A DNA stretch of 26,009 nucleotides from an uncultured Paracoccaceae bacterium. Its GTDB lineage: Bacteria > Pseudomonadota > Alphaproteobacteria > Rhodobacterales > Rhodobacteraceae. Location: the NCBI GenBank assembly GCA_937916485.1, contig CALFSV010000438.1, forward strand, positions 1 through 26,009, in the 5' to 3' direction. Shown here one piece after another: positions 1 to 7,765 of the stretch. The position numbers and the translations under genes were made by a program. Within the stretch, counting starts at the first letter, position 1; each line of letters begins with the position of its first letter. The notes beneath the pieces are model-generated. The model was given only the letters and a program-made list of their open reading frames with translations, ran no database searches and was not told the DNA's origin.

Positions 1-402
1 GTCCTCAGTATAACGCAGCGCTTCGGCGGCGGCGATGACGGCATCGGTCATCGGTGTTTTGCCCAAGGGCTTGATGGCAGCCACGGCAGCGGCGATGGCG
101 TCGCGCGTCCCGGGTGCGGGTGCAACGAGGGGCTCGATATCGGTACAGTCCCCCCGAGCGCGGTGCCCATAGGACATCAGGCCGACCCTTTCGCTTTCGG
201 GCAAGGTCTCAAGCAGGGTTGTAACCACTTCCTGAGCGATAGTGATCTTGGCCACACCATCGATCTGGCCCCACATGGAGCCTGAGCCGTCGAGGACGAG
301 GATCGTGTTCGGCCTATCCTGTGCTGACGCAGAGGTTGCAATCACAGCAGACAAGACAAAAGCCGTTAAGGCGCGCAATGCGGGAACGAAATAACGATTC
401 AT
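1..402 (-). CDS. von Willebrand factor A (VWA) domain protein, N-terminal part only
   Basis: The reading frame is open from the ATG at 402 down to the left window edge, giving 134 residues with no stop, so the 3' part lies outside the window. Residues 1-27 look like a Sec signal peptide: a basic start, a hydrophobic core and a SASA|QD cleavage site, so the protein is probably exported. The VWA domain follows at once. The MIDAS metal-binding motif DGSGS is at residues 38-42, and a GKTPMTDA segment near residue 116 would supply the MIDAS threonine. VWA domains of this type bind a divalent metal ion and mediate protein-protein contacts. The partner cannot be told from this fragment. The gene diverges from the flavin oxidoreductase gene across about 200 bases. 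The family call is firm and the cellular role is unknown. Confidence 0.85.
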   Translation of the reverse strand, partial: MNRYFVPALRALTAFVLSAVIATSASAQDRPNTILVLDGSGSMWGQIDGVAKITIAQEVVTTLLETLPESERVGLMSYGHRARGDCTDIEPLVAPAPGTRDAIAAAVAAIKPLGKTPMTDAVIAAAEALRYTED

Positions 403-598
403 GGAAATATCCTGGGTTAAACAACTAGGATTGATGTTGGGTCCGTTTCGAGAGTCGATCAAGCCTCATTCTCGGTAAGGTTGCACGTCTCAGGGGACGG
501 AAGGGCGCGCTGAACGGAGAGATAGTCATACCGAGCAGGTCGTGACGACCGCTCAGACTTGGATTAAGCAGGTCACAACCGTTGAAGGAGTCCCGAGT
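403..598. other. divergent intergenic region, no recognised operator
   Basis: This stretch separates the VWA gene and the oxidoreductase gene and must hold both promoters. I see no FNR-type box, no strong inverted repeat and no clear consensus -35/-10 pair. An in-frame upstream extension of the oxidoreductase from a GTG at 542 is possible, but it has no good ribosome binding site. Confidence 0.5.
584..590 (+). promoter_or_regulatory. ribosome binding site that fixes the TTG start of the flavin oxidoreductase
   Basis: GAAGGAG lies eight bases before the TTG at 599. It is the only strong Shine-Dalgarno match near the 5' end of this reading frame, and it favours 599 over the longer GTG start at 542. 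Confidence 0.7.
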
Positions 599-1606
599 TT
601 GAACAACTTTTCCTTGCTGGACCTGTCGCCTATCCCCGAAGGTGCAACAGCCGCAGACGCCTTGCGCAATACTCTTGATCTGGCCCGCCTCGCTGAAAAG
701 CACGGGTATCACCGGTATTGGCTGGCAGAGCACCACAACATGCCCGGCATTGCGAGTGCGGCAACCTCGCTTGTCATCGGCCATGTCGCGGCCGGCACCA
801 AGACCATTCGGGTGGGTGCCGGCGGGATCATGTTGCCGAACCATTCGCCCCTTGTGATCGCAGAGCAGTTTGGCACGCTCGCCACGCTTTTTCCGGATCG
901 CATTGACCTTGGCCTAGGACGTGCGCCGGGCGCGGACGGGGTGACGGCACATGCCCTGCGTCGCAACATGCAGGCCAACGACTCCTTTCCGCAGGATGTG
1001 CAAGAGTTGCTGGGCTACTTTGACGAGGCGCCGGAAGAGGCGCAGATTCAGGCGATCCCCGGACAGGGCACACATGTTCCGGTCTGGATCCTGGGGTCCA
1101 GCCTTTATGGCGCGCAACTGGCCGCATACTTTGGCCTTCCCTATGCGTTTGCATCGCATTTCGCCCCCGCGATGTTGGAACAGGCCATCGCCACCTATCG
1201 CTCGACTTTCCGTCCGTCGGCCTGGCTGGCGCGCCCCTATTTCATGATGGCGGCTGGTGTCTGCACAGCTGAAACCGATGAAGAGGCGCGGTATTTGCGC
1301 AGCTCCCAAATCCTTGCCTTTGCTCGCCTTCGGACGGGTCGCCCGGGCAAACTGCCCCGCCCGGTCAAAGGCCTGTCAGCAGAGATCCCGTCACAGGTCA
1401 TGGCCCAGGTTCAGCAGTCGCTGTCCTGTTCTGCGACAGGCAGCCTTGATACGGTTCGGCGCGAGCTTGGGGCACTGGTGGCAAAGTATCAGCCTGACGA
1501 ATTGATTGTGACGGGCATGATCCACGACCACGCTGCACGGCTCAGGTCCTTTGCAATGACGGCCGAGGCGCTTGGCGACATTGTCCAGACGTCGAAAGCA
1601 GCCTGA
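599..1606 (+). CDS. LLM-class flavin-dependent oxidoreductase (MsnO8-type)
   Basis: This encodes a 335-residue luciferase-like monooxygenase of the bacterial luciferase (LLM) superfamily, flavin-dependent enzymes with a TIM-barrel fold. Motifs typical of the MsnO8/YhbW-type branch are clear: [12 protein letters not shown] at the N terminus, WLAEHHN near residue 41, [13 protein letters not shown] near 73-85, and [17 protein letters not shown] near 98-113. The substrate cannot be told from sequence. The TTG start at 599 is chosen because the family usually begins just before the FSLLDL segment and because GAAGGAG lies eight bases upstream. The frame could extend to a GTG at 542. The gene stands alone, with 164 bases before the globin gene on the same strand. 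The family is certain and the physiological role is open. Confidence 0.88.
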   Translation: MNNFSLLDLSPIPEGATAADALRNTLDLARLAEKHGYHRYWLAEHHNMPGIASAATSLVIGHVAAGTKTIRVGAGGIMLPNHSPLVIAEQFGTLATLFPDRIDLGLGRAPGADGVTAHALRRNMQANDSFPQDVQELLGYFDEAPEEAQIQAIPGQGTHVPVWILGSSLYGAQLAAYFGLPYAFASHFAPAMLEQAIATYRSTFRPSAWLARPYFMMAAGVCTAETDEEARYLRSSQILAFARLRTGRPGKLPRPVKGLSAEIPSQVMAQVQQSLSCSATGSLDTVRRELGALVAKYQPDELIVTGMIHDHAARLRSFAMTAEALGDIVQTSKAA

Positions 1607-1756
1607 AGGCGCCATAAACCACTCTAAATAGTGATCCCCCATCGCAGGGCAGGTATGTCCAATGCGGTCTTGAAAAACCGGGTAACACGCCGATGTCTGT
1701 GGGCCGAAACCCCAGCGTCAGGCCGCCGCACGGTGCAAAGCCAAAGCGACCATAGC

Positions 1757-1764
1757 GAAGGAAG
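1757..1764 (+). promoter_or_regulatory. ribosome binding site supporting the GTG start of the globin gene
   Basis: GAAGGAAG ends six bases before the GTG at 1771. The next in-frame ATG, at 1816, has no comparable site in front of it. Confidence 0.6.
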
Positions 1765-1770
1765 TGAACG

Positions 1771-2526
1771 GTGGAAAACCCTGGCTACCCAAAGCATCCC
1801 ACCCGTCCCGGCTATATGACCGAAAGGATCCAGCGAGACTATATTGCAGCGGCCATTGCCAAGGGCGTCCTTCCCAAGGATGCCCACCGAATGGCGCAGA
1901 TCGTGTCGCTTGAAGCCCCGAACGATCCGGGCAAACCGATCCAGTTCTGGCAGCTGTACTCTGTACTTGGGCAGGACCCCATCGTCGCAATCGTCAGCGA
2001 CTTTTATCGACGGGTCTTTGCTGACGAAGACTGGTTTACCTCAGTCTTTGCCCGCGTTGGTGGCATTGGCCACCACGTCAACACTCAGGCTGCGATGTGG
2101 ATCGATGTCATGGGAGGCGGGCCCTACTATCATGGGGCCGAGTTCAGGCTGAGCTTTCATCATACGCACAACGCAATCCAACTGATGACCGACAAAGGGG
2201 CAGAACGCTGGACAAAGCTGATGCTTGCGACGCTTGACGCCTCGGCCCGGCATATGACCGACGACCCACGGGTGCGACCTAGCATCAATACCTTCCTGAC
2301 CCATTTCATGGGCAAGTATGCGCAGGAGTTTTCGTTCCAGGACCGCTCTGTCTTTGGGCCGACCAACGCGGCGGTGAAACGCAAGATCAACTTCCTCAAG
2401 ATGACCGTCGAAGAGATCGAGTCATTGACCGAGGCGGAACTTAGCGGTGCGTTGCAAGAACGGGGTGTGGATGTGTCCAGATATCAGGACAAAGAGGCCA
2501 TGGTAAACAAGGCACTGATGATGTGA
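1771..2526 (+). CDS. truncated-hemoglobin-like globin with a C-terminal helical extension
   Basis: This encodes a 251-residue protein. Residues of about 57-185 match a 2-on-2 truncated globin of the group II kind. FYRRVFADEDWF is at 78-89, followed by GGGPYYHGAEFR at 115-126, a His-rich FHHTH segment at 129-133 that should hold the proximal haem ligand, and a Trp (W147) where group II globins carry their conserved G8 Trp. Such proteins bind O2 or NO, or carry out haem redox chemistry, in the cytoplasm. The protein is about twice the usual length of 120-140 residues. It has roughly 55 extra N-terminal residues and a C-terminal tail (about 211-251) whose ELSGALQERGVDVSRYQDKE pattern resembles a SAP-like helix-extension-helix. 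The GTG start at 1771 is supported by GAAGGAAG upstream. The gene converges on the glutathione transferase gene. The globin call is good. The ligand and function are unknown. Confidence 0.75.
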   Translation: MENPGYPKHPTRPGYMTERIQRDYIAAAIAKGVLPKDAHRMAQIVSLEAPNDPGKPIQFWQLYSVLGQDPIVAIVSDFYRRVFADEDWFTSVFARVGGIGHHVNTQAAMWIDVMGGGPYYHGAEFRLSFHHTHNAIQLMTDKGAERWTKLMLATLDASARHMTDDPRVRPSINTFLTHFMGKYAQEFSFQDRSVFGPTNAAVKRKINFLKMTVEEIESLTEAELSGALQERGVDVSRYQDKEAMVNKALMM

Positions 2527-2577
2527 GTATGGGGGCCCGGCGGCAAAATGCGCGGCTCGGACCCGATCTTCATTGCT

Positions 2578-3222
2578 TTAGCCTTGCTCTACCACGGCGC
2601 GCCGCTTGAAAGGATGAGCCGCCGCGAAGGCCGGGAGGGCCAAGAGCCTGTCTGAAAGTTCTTTCAGGCGTGGGAAGGGCGACATGTCTACGTCAAAGGG
2701 TCCACCGGCGACAACGTGGCTTGCCACCGCGATGTCCGCCAGCCCTACGGTATTCCCGAAAAGGTAGGGTGAAGGCGGGCGGCGGGCTAGTCGGGTTTCA
2801 TAGGCGGCGGCCCCTTCGGTTAGCCAATGGCGGGCCCAACCCTTGACGCCATCTTCATCCACGCCGTGCACCTCGGCAAGCCGCTTGCGGATGCGCGGCA
2901 CGATCAGGGGATGGGCATCGGCGATCGTGTTGAGGGCGAGAGCAAGGGCGTCGGCACGATCGAAAGGGTCTACAGGCAGCAGGCGGGGTCCGCCGGAAAG
3001 GGTGTCGAGATAGTCGAGGATGGCAAACGACTGGGTCATGACCCGGCCGTCGACTTCAAGCGCCGGAACGGCGGCATTGGGATTAAGCGTGAGGAACGCA
3101 GGATCGAACTGGTGCCCTGCCAGCAAGTCATACTCCACCTCTTCAAAGCTGATGCCCTTGAGGTTCAGGGCGACGCGCACCCGGTAGGTCGCGTTTGAGC
3201 GCCAGTAGCCATGCAGTTTCAT
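2578..3222 (-). CDS. maiA: zeta-class glutathione S-transferase, probable maleylacetoacetate isomerase
   Basis: This encodes a 214-residue cytosolic protein of the expected length for MaiA, which converts maleylacetoacetate to fumarylacetoacetate in tyrosine/homogentisate breakdown using glutathione. The N-terminal thioredoxin fold holds RVRVALNLKGI (residues 14-24), NPNAAVPALEVDG (47-59) and the glutathione-binding TQSFAILDYLD (63-73). The C-terminal part is the usual helical GST domain with GNTVGLADIAVAS. The classical zeta active-site signature SSCS is replaced by SNAT at residues 9-12, so the first Ser is kept and the Cys is lost. The start at 3222 is chosen because it begins MKLHGYWRS like the family. 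An upstream extension of the frame to 3369 looks spurious. No other homogentisate genes are in view, so a general GST role remains possible. Confidence 0.78.
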   Translation of the reverse strand: MKLHGYWRSNATYRVRVALNLKGISFEEVEYDLLAGHQFDPAFLTLNPNAAVPALEVDGRVMTQSFAILDYLDTLSGGPRLLPVDPFDRADALALALNTIADAHPLIVPRIRKRLAEVHGVDEDGVKGWARHWLTEGAAAYETRLARRPPSPYLFGNTVGLADIAVASHVVAGGPFDVDMSPFPRLKELSDRLLALPAFAAAHPFKRRAVVEQG

Positions 3223-3488
3223 CGTGCGAGGTCCCGCCCTTGTGTGATCCGGCCTTTGCCCAATCCAGTTTGGATCAGCGAGTCTATCTGACCTTTGAAC
3301 CTCAGTTTCGTCGATACCTAAAGTGAGGTGCTCTGGAGGGCCACCGACCGAATACCAGCCAACCACCACACCGCTGACCGCCGTAAGCGCGTGTCTCAGC
3401 CTTCATATGCCCGTTGCAGAAGCGTCATAAAACTGTGGCACATCACCCGTTTAAGTCGCGCGACCGAACTACCAATGGGGAAATCGTC
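3223..3488. other. divergent intergenic region between the GST and ABC importer genes
   Basis: These 266 bases must carry both divergent promoters. I see a short inverted repeat, ATCCA-GTT-TGGAT, at 3263-3275, but no FNR-type box and no confident -35/-10 pair. An apparent upstream extension of the binding-protein frame (from 3414) lacks the features of a signal peptide and is not taken as coding. Confidence 0.4.
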
Positions 3489-5528
3489 ATGAAACACCTT
3501 CTAAATGGAGCGGCCCTGTCGCTTGTCCTTGCAACCGGTGCCTTTGCTGCATGCGGGCCTGTCACACTTGCCGATACCATGGGCGTTGCCGCCGGAGCCT
3601 ATCCTCAGCAGTACGAACTGGCCGAATATCAGGCCGCTGCTGGCTGCGAGATGACCTTTTCGGCCAACCCCGAGATCGAGGCGCTGAACGCAGAGATCCA
3701 GGGCAACCCTGAATTGCCCGCCCTGGCCGACCGCCTGCCGTCCGAGCCGCTGGTTGTTGTTCCCTACACCACCATCGGCACCTACGGCGGCACTCTTGAT
3801 GCCCTGTCGAACGCGACCGAGGCTGGGACCTCTGACTTTCTGTCGATCCGCCACGTGAACCTTGTCCGCTATTCGGACGACCTGCAGACCATCGTTCCCA
3901 ACGTCGCCAAGTCGTGGGAATGGAATGACGACTTCACCGAGCTGACCATGACGCTGCGCGCTGGTCACAAGTGGTCCGACGGCGCCCCCTTCACCTCCGA
4001 GGATGTGCGCTTCTGGCTGGAAGACCTCGCACTCAACCCGAACATCCGCGAAAGTGCGGCCGATTACGTTCTGGCTGGTGGTGAGCCGATCCAGATCGAG
4101 ATCATTGATGAACAAACCTTCAAGTTCGTCCTTGCCGCGCCCAAGCCCGGTCTTCTGGTCCATTTTGCCAGCTCCTACGCCCAAGGCTTCCAGCCGGCCC
4201 ATTTCCTGGGTCAGTACCACCCCGACCTGAACCCCGAGGCTGATGCGCTGGCCGCGGAGTTCGGGTTTGAAAGTGGCTATGATTTCGTGAACTTCTACTA
4301 CGGTGCGTCCGATTGGACCGACACGCCCACACCGATGCTGCGTGACCCTGATCTGGCGCCGCGCCTGCCCTATGGCACGACCCCGACCCTCGAAAGCCAC
4401 ATCTTCGTCACCGACACGACCGAAGGCCGCAAGCTGGTGGCCAACCCCTACTTCTTCCAGGTGGATACGACAGGCCAGCAACTGCCCTACATCAGCCGCC
4501 AGGACGAGCGTTACATCAACGACAACGAAGTGCGCATCCTGACCATGGTCAACGGCGATGTGGACTACAAAGCCCAGTCGGTACAACTGCCGTCCGTCCC
4601 GCTGCTGCTCGACAATATGGAAAGCGGCGACTACTCGATCCAGCTCAAGCCGACGATTGCGATGCCGACCTTCTCGTTCAACATGACGATCGAGGATGAC
4701 GCCCGCCGCGAGGTCTACAACAATATCGACTTCCGCCGCGCCATGTCCGTGGCGATCGACCGCGACGGCCTGAACTCTGTTGCCTTCTTCGATCAGGGCA
4801 CGCCGCAGCAGTACACCGGCTTTTCGCCGACCCCGACCTTTGTTGATCCTGCTCTGGTCACCTACGCGACCGAATTCAGCGCCGATGAGGCGAACACCCT
4901 TCTGGATGGTATCGGCATGGTCGACACCGACGGCGACGGGTTCCGCGAACTGCCCAACGGCGACAAGCTGGTTCTGAACCTGCAATTCGCCACCCAGGGT
5001 GTTGCAGCTGAGGTGGTCGAATTCGTTGGTCAGAATTGGGCCGATGTCGGCATCGAGACCACCGTCAAGGAAGTGACCCCGGACGAGTATCGCGCCGCGC
5101 AATCCGCCAACGAGCTGGATGTGATGATGTGGCAGCGTGGCGAACCCGTAGCCATCCACCTGGGCACCAACGCGTCGTGGGTTCCGCCTTACGCCGACTA
5201 CTTTGGCCACCGCAACGGCATGCTCTGGGCCGAGTACCTTGAGACCGGCGGCACATCGGGGATGGAGCCTCCGGCATGGGCCATGTCGATGGTCGATGAT
5301 ATCGCAGCCTTCCAGCAGGCCGTTCCCGGCTCTGCCGAGGCAGGCGAAATCGGCGCCCGCATGGCACAGACGATGACCGAAAGCCTGATGTTCATCGGCA
5401 CCGTCAGCGCCCCTGCGCCGATCTACGTCAGCAACCGGCTGTCCAACGTGCCCGAGTTCCAGACCTGGTCCTACGAATACTACCGGACCTACCCATATCG
5501 GGGCACCCAGTGGTCCCTGACCGAGTGA
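3489..5528 (+). CDS. ABC transporter periplasmic substrate-binding protein, family 5
   Basis: This encodes a 679-residue binding protein of the oligopeptide/dipeptide/nickel (SBP family 5) group, which delivers its ligand to the permeases encoded just downstream. Residues 1-20 form a Sec signal peptide with an AFA|ACG cleavage site. A Cys follows at residue 22, but the sequence before it is a poor lipobox, so a free periplasmic protein is more likely than a lipoprotein. Family landmarks include TLRAGHKWSDGAPFTSEDV (family 5 core), NIDFRRAMSVAIDRDGLN and DTDGDGFRELPNGDK. The protein is longer than the usual 500-550 residues, as in a large-SBP subfamily. The ATG at 3489 is preferred over an upstream frame start at 3414 because it begins the signal peptide and follows a GGGGAAA ribosome binding site. 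The ligand is unknown; a peptide or sugar-like solute is possible. Confidence 0.9.
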   Translation: MKHLLNGAALSLVLATGAFAACGPVTLADTMGVAAGAYPQQYELAEYQAAAGCEMTFSANPEIEALNAEIQGNPELPALADRLPSEPLVVVPYTTIGTYGGTLDALSNATEAGTSDFLSIRHVNLVRYSDDLQTIVPNVAKSWEWNDDFTELTMTLRAGHKWSDGAPFTSEDVRFWLEDLALNPNIRESAADYVLAGGEPIQIEIIDEQTFKFVLAAPKPGLLVHFASSYAQGFQPAHFLGQYHPDLNPEADALAAEFGFESGYDFVNFYYGASDWTDTPTPMLRDPDLAPRLPYGTTPTLESHIFVTDTTEGRKLVANPYFFQVDTTGQQLPYISRQDERYINDNEVRILTMVNGDVDYKAQSVQLPSVPLLLDNMESGDYSIQLKPTIAMPTFSFNMTIEDDARREVYNNIDFRRAMSVAIDRDGLNSVAFFDQGTPQQYTGFSPTPTFVDPALVTYATEFSADEANTLLDGIGMVDTDGDGFRELPNGDKLVLNLQFATQGVAAEVVEFVGQNWADVGIETTVKEVTPDEYRAAQSANELDVMMWQRGEPVAIHLGTNASWVPPYADYFGHRNGMLWAEYLETGGTSGMEPPAWAMSMVDDIAAFQQAVPGSAEAGEIGARMAQTMTESLMFIGTVSAPAPIYVSNRLSNVPEFQTWSYEYYRTYPYRGTQWSLTE

Positions 5529-5554
5529 TCTGAGGTCCGATCCGACAATTCCTT

Positions 5555-5580
5555 GGCCGGGTGTGCAAACGCACCCGGCC
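5555..5580 (+). promoter_or_regulatory. stem-loop between the binding-protein and permease genes
   Basis: A perfect 9-bp GC-rich stem (GGCCGGGTG at 5555-5563 with CACCCGGCC at 5572-5580) closes an 8-base loop. It starts 26 bases after the binding-protein stop codon and has no T-run after it. In ABC importer operons such hairpins typically stabilise the upstream mRNA or cause partial termination, so the binding protein is made in excess over the membrane parts. The hairpin also covers the earliest possible (TTG, 5553) start of the permease frame, which argues against that start. Confidence 0.7.
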
Positions 5581-5593
5581 TTGGTGCATCAAA

Positions 5594-5600
5594 GAGGGGG
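5594..5600 (+). promoter_or_regulatory. ribosome binding site that fixes the TTG start of the first permease
   Basis: GAGGGGG lies six bases before the TTG at 5607. It sits after the stem-loop and gives a permease of normal DppB length. Confidence 0.65.
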
Positions 5601-5606
5601 CTGAAA

Positions 5607-6620
5607 TTGGGACCATTTCTGAGGTTTGCGACCTTGCGCGCGGGCTTGGCCCTTGTGACACTTTTGTTGGTGTCCCTCATCGTGTTCTCCCTGATGGAGC
5701 TGGTGCCCGGCAACTGCGCCGAACGCTACCTCGCCTACAAGAACACTCAGGGTGAGAACATCAGCTTTGAGGACATCGCAGCGGAAGAGGCCCGGCTTGG
5801 CCTTGATCAGCCGTTCCTGATCCGTTGGGGCACATGGACCGCCAACGCCTTTCAAGGGGACTTTGGCACAAGCTGCATTCTGAGGGTCGATATTGCCCAG
5901 CTTCTGGGGGACAAGTTTCTGATCTCGGCCCTGATCTGTTTCGCGGCCCTCTTCATGGCCTATCTGATCGCCATCCCGGTGGGCATCTACGCCGCGTCAT
6001 CCCGCAATCCGGTCATCAACAACGCCCTGCGGCTGGTCAGCTATCTTGGGCTTGCCCTGCCCAACTTTCTTCTGGCGCTGATGATCATGTTGTTTTTCAC
6101 CGTCTACTATGGCGACACCATGACCGGTCTGTTCAGCCGCGAGTTTCGCGATGCCGAATGGTCCTGGGCGCGGGTTCAGGACTTTCTTGGTCGGGCTTGG
6201 CTGCCCGTCTTTATCCTTGGCTGGTCCGCCACGGCCTTTGCCCTTCAGACAGTCCGGGCCCTGATGCTGGACGAGAACGACAAGCTTTACGTGACAGCCG
6301 CCCGGGCGCGGGGCCTTTATGGCAGCCGCCTGCGCTGGCGCTATCCGGCCCGTCATGCGCTGGGCCCCATTGTCAATTCGCTGGGTTTCGACCTGAACCG
6401 CATCTTCAACGAATTGCCGATCGTGGCCGTCATCCTGACCCTGACCGAGGCCGGAGCCCTCCTGCTCGAGGCGCTGGCCCGGTCGAATGACCAGCAACTG
6501 GCCGGGGCGATCATCTTCTTGCTGACCGCCACTATCGTCGGGCTGAACTTTGTCACCGACCTGGCGCTCGCCCTGCTTGATCCGCGGATGCGAAACTCGG
6601 TTCTGGGAGCGCGCGCATGA
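5607..6620 (+). CDS. ABC transporter permease, DppB/OppB type
   Basis: This encodes a 337-residue inner-membrane permease, the first of the two transmembrane subunits of the Dpp/Opp-type importer. It has an N-terminal membrane helix (about residues 10-32), a long periplasmic segment, then a five-helix BPD-transporter core. The cytoplasmic coupling (EAA) loop is recognisable at YVTAARARGLYGSRLRWRYP. The segment GNCAERYLAYKN after helix 1, and the LPNF motif typical of DppB (ALPNFLLALMIM), support the call. The TTG start at 5607 follows GAGGGGG. An upstream extension to 5553 would run through the stem-loop. Its ATGA stop overlaps the start of the next permease, which indicates coupled translation. 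Confidence 0.88.
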   Translation: MGPFLRFATLRAGLALVTLLLVSLIVFSLMELVPGNCAERYLAYKNTQGENISFEDIAAEEARLGLDQPFLIRWGTWTANAFQGDFGTSCILRVDIAQLLGDKFLISALICFAALFMAYLIAIPVGIYAASSRNPVINNALRLVSYLGLALPNFLLALMIMLFFTVYYGDTMTGLFSREFRDAEWSWARVQDFLGRAWLPVFILGWSATAFALQTVRALMLDENDKLYVTAARARGLYGSRLRWRYPARHALGPIVNSLGFDLNRIFNELPIVAVILTLTEAGALLLEALARSNDQQLAGAIIFLLTATIVGLNFVTDLALALLDPRMRNSVLGARA

Positions 6621-7765
6621 CTGACAGGACAGTAACGACCAGCGTCGCTGACCGCGAAGCCCGCCGCAAAGAGGCTTACTTCACAGCGTCGCAAAGCCAG
6701 CTTATCTGGGCCCGGTTCCGCAAGAACCGTTCCGCCATGGTCGCGGGCATCGTTCTGGCGGCCATGATCCTGCTGGGGCTGTTTGCCGATTTTGTCGGTC
6801 CCTATAACCCGACCATCGCTGGGCGGAATGCCGACTATACCAACGGCGCCCCCCAGATCCCCCGGTTTTGCGACGATGATGGCTGTTCTTTGCGCCCCTT
6901 CATCTATGGGACCAAGCGGGAGCGGTCGATTGCCACCAACTTTCGCTGGGTGACGACGCAGGACACCGACGACAAGCGCTATGTGCAGTTCTTTGTGCGT
7001 GGCGACAGCTACCGCTTTCTTGGGTTAAGCGCGAACCTGCATCTTTTTGGCGTCGACAACGGGTACATCCACCTGTTTGGCACAGATGACGCAGGCAAGG
7101 ACATCTTCAGCCGCACGTTGCATGCCATCCGGACCTCGCTGGCGGTCGGGACGATCGGCGTGGTGATCTCGTTCGTCATGGCCCTCGCGATTGGTGGTGT
7201 GGCGGGGTACTTTGGCGGCCGGATCGACGGGGTCATCCAGATGATCACCGACGCCGTCCGGGTGGTGCCGGCCATTCCGCTTTTCATGGCGCTGGCGGCC
7301 TTTGTTCCAGACACATGGTCAGCGGAAACGCGGTTCTTTTTCATCTCGATCATCCTCGGCCTGATCGGCTGGCCGACATTGGCGCGACGGGTGCGGACCC
7401 ATATCCTTGTCGAACGCAACCAGGACTACGTCCTAGCCGCCCGCCTGTCGGGTGCGCGTCCGGGACACATCATCCGGCGGCATCTGCTGCCCAGCTTTAC
7501 CAGCTACATCATCGTCGATCTGGTGATTTCGTTTCCCTACATGGTGCTGTCGGAAACCGCGCTCAGCTTTATCGGGCTGGGACTGAAGGACCCGGTGAAC
7601 TCACTTGGTGTGATGTTGCAGAATACGACCAGCGCCGATGTCCTGCTGAACTACCAGTGGTATTTCATCCCGGTCATCTTCTTTGTCACCCTCGTCATGG
7701 CCTTTGTCTTTGTCGGGGACGGGCTTCGTGACGCGGCCGACCCCTATGCGAGTAGCCGGAAATGA
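6617..7765 (+). CDS. ABC transporter permease, DppC/OppC type
   Basis: This encodes a 382-residue inner-membrane permease that pairs with the upstream DppB-type subunit. It has a cytoplasmic N-terminal tail with LIWARFRKNRSAMVAG entering the first membrane helix, typical of the OppC N-terminal domain. A long periplasmic insertion (about residues 60-150, with the segment CDDDGCS) follows, then the five-helix core. HLFGTDDAGKDIFSRTLHA, just before helix 2, is the classic DppC signature. The coupling loop YVLAARLSGARPGHIIRRHLLP contacts the ATPases. The ATG at 6617 lies within the stop of the preceding gene and its own stop overlaps the following ATG. The Cys pair in the periplasmic insertion could form a disulfide; that is inference. 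Confidence 0.9.
   Translation: MTDRTVTTSVADREARRKEAYFTASQSQLIWARFRKNRSAMVAGIVLAAMILLGLFADFVGPYNPTIAGRNADYTNGAPQIPRFCDDDGCSLRPFIYGTKRERSIATNFRWVTTQDTDDKRYVQFFVRGDSYRFLGLSANLHLFGVDNGYIHLFGTDDAGKDIFSRTLHAIRTSLAVGTIGVVISFVMALAIGGVAGYFGGRIDGVIQMITDAVRVVPAIPLFMALAAFVPDTWSAETRFFFISIILGLIGWPTLARRVRTHILVERNQDYVLAARLSGARPGHIIRRHLLPSFTSYIIVDLVISFPYMVLSETALSFIGLGLKDPVNSLGVMLQNTTSADVLLNYQWYFIPVIFFVTLVMAFVFVGDGLRDAADPYASSRK

Noticed and set aside
1617..1640. Short inverted repeat CACT...AGTG upstream of the globin gene
   Set aside because: A four-base stem is expected by chance.
2530..2565. Possible terminator between the globin and GST genes
   Set aside because: The GC-rich inverted repeat has several mismatches and no T-run, so it is too weak to call.
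3501..5210. Long open frame (569 codons) antisense to the ABC binding-protein gene
   Set aside because: It lies wholly opposite a well-supported gene. It is Val/Gly/Arg/Asp-rich without domains or a ribosome binding site, which is the usual antisense shadow of GC-rich codon use.
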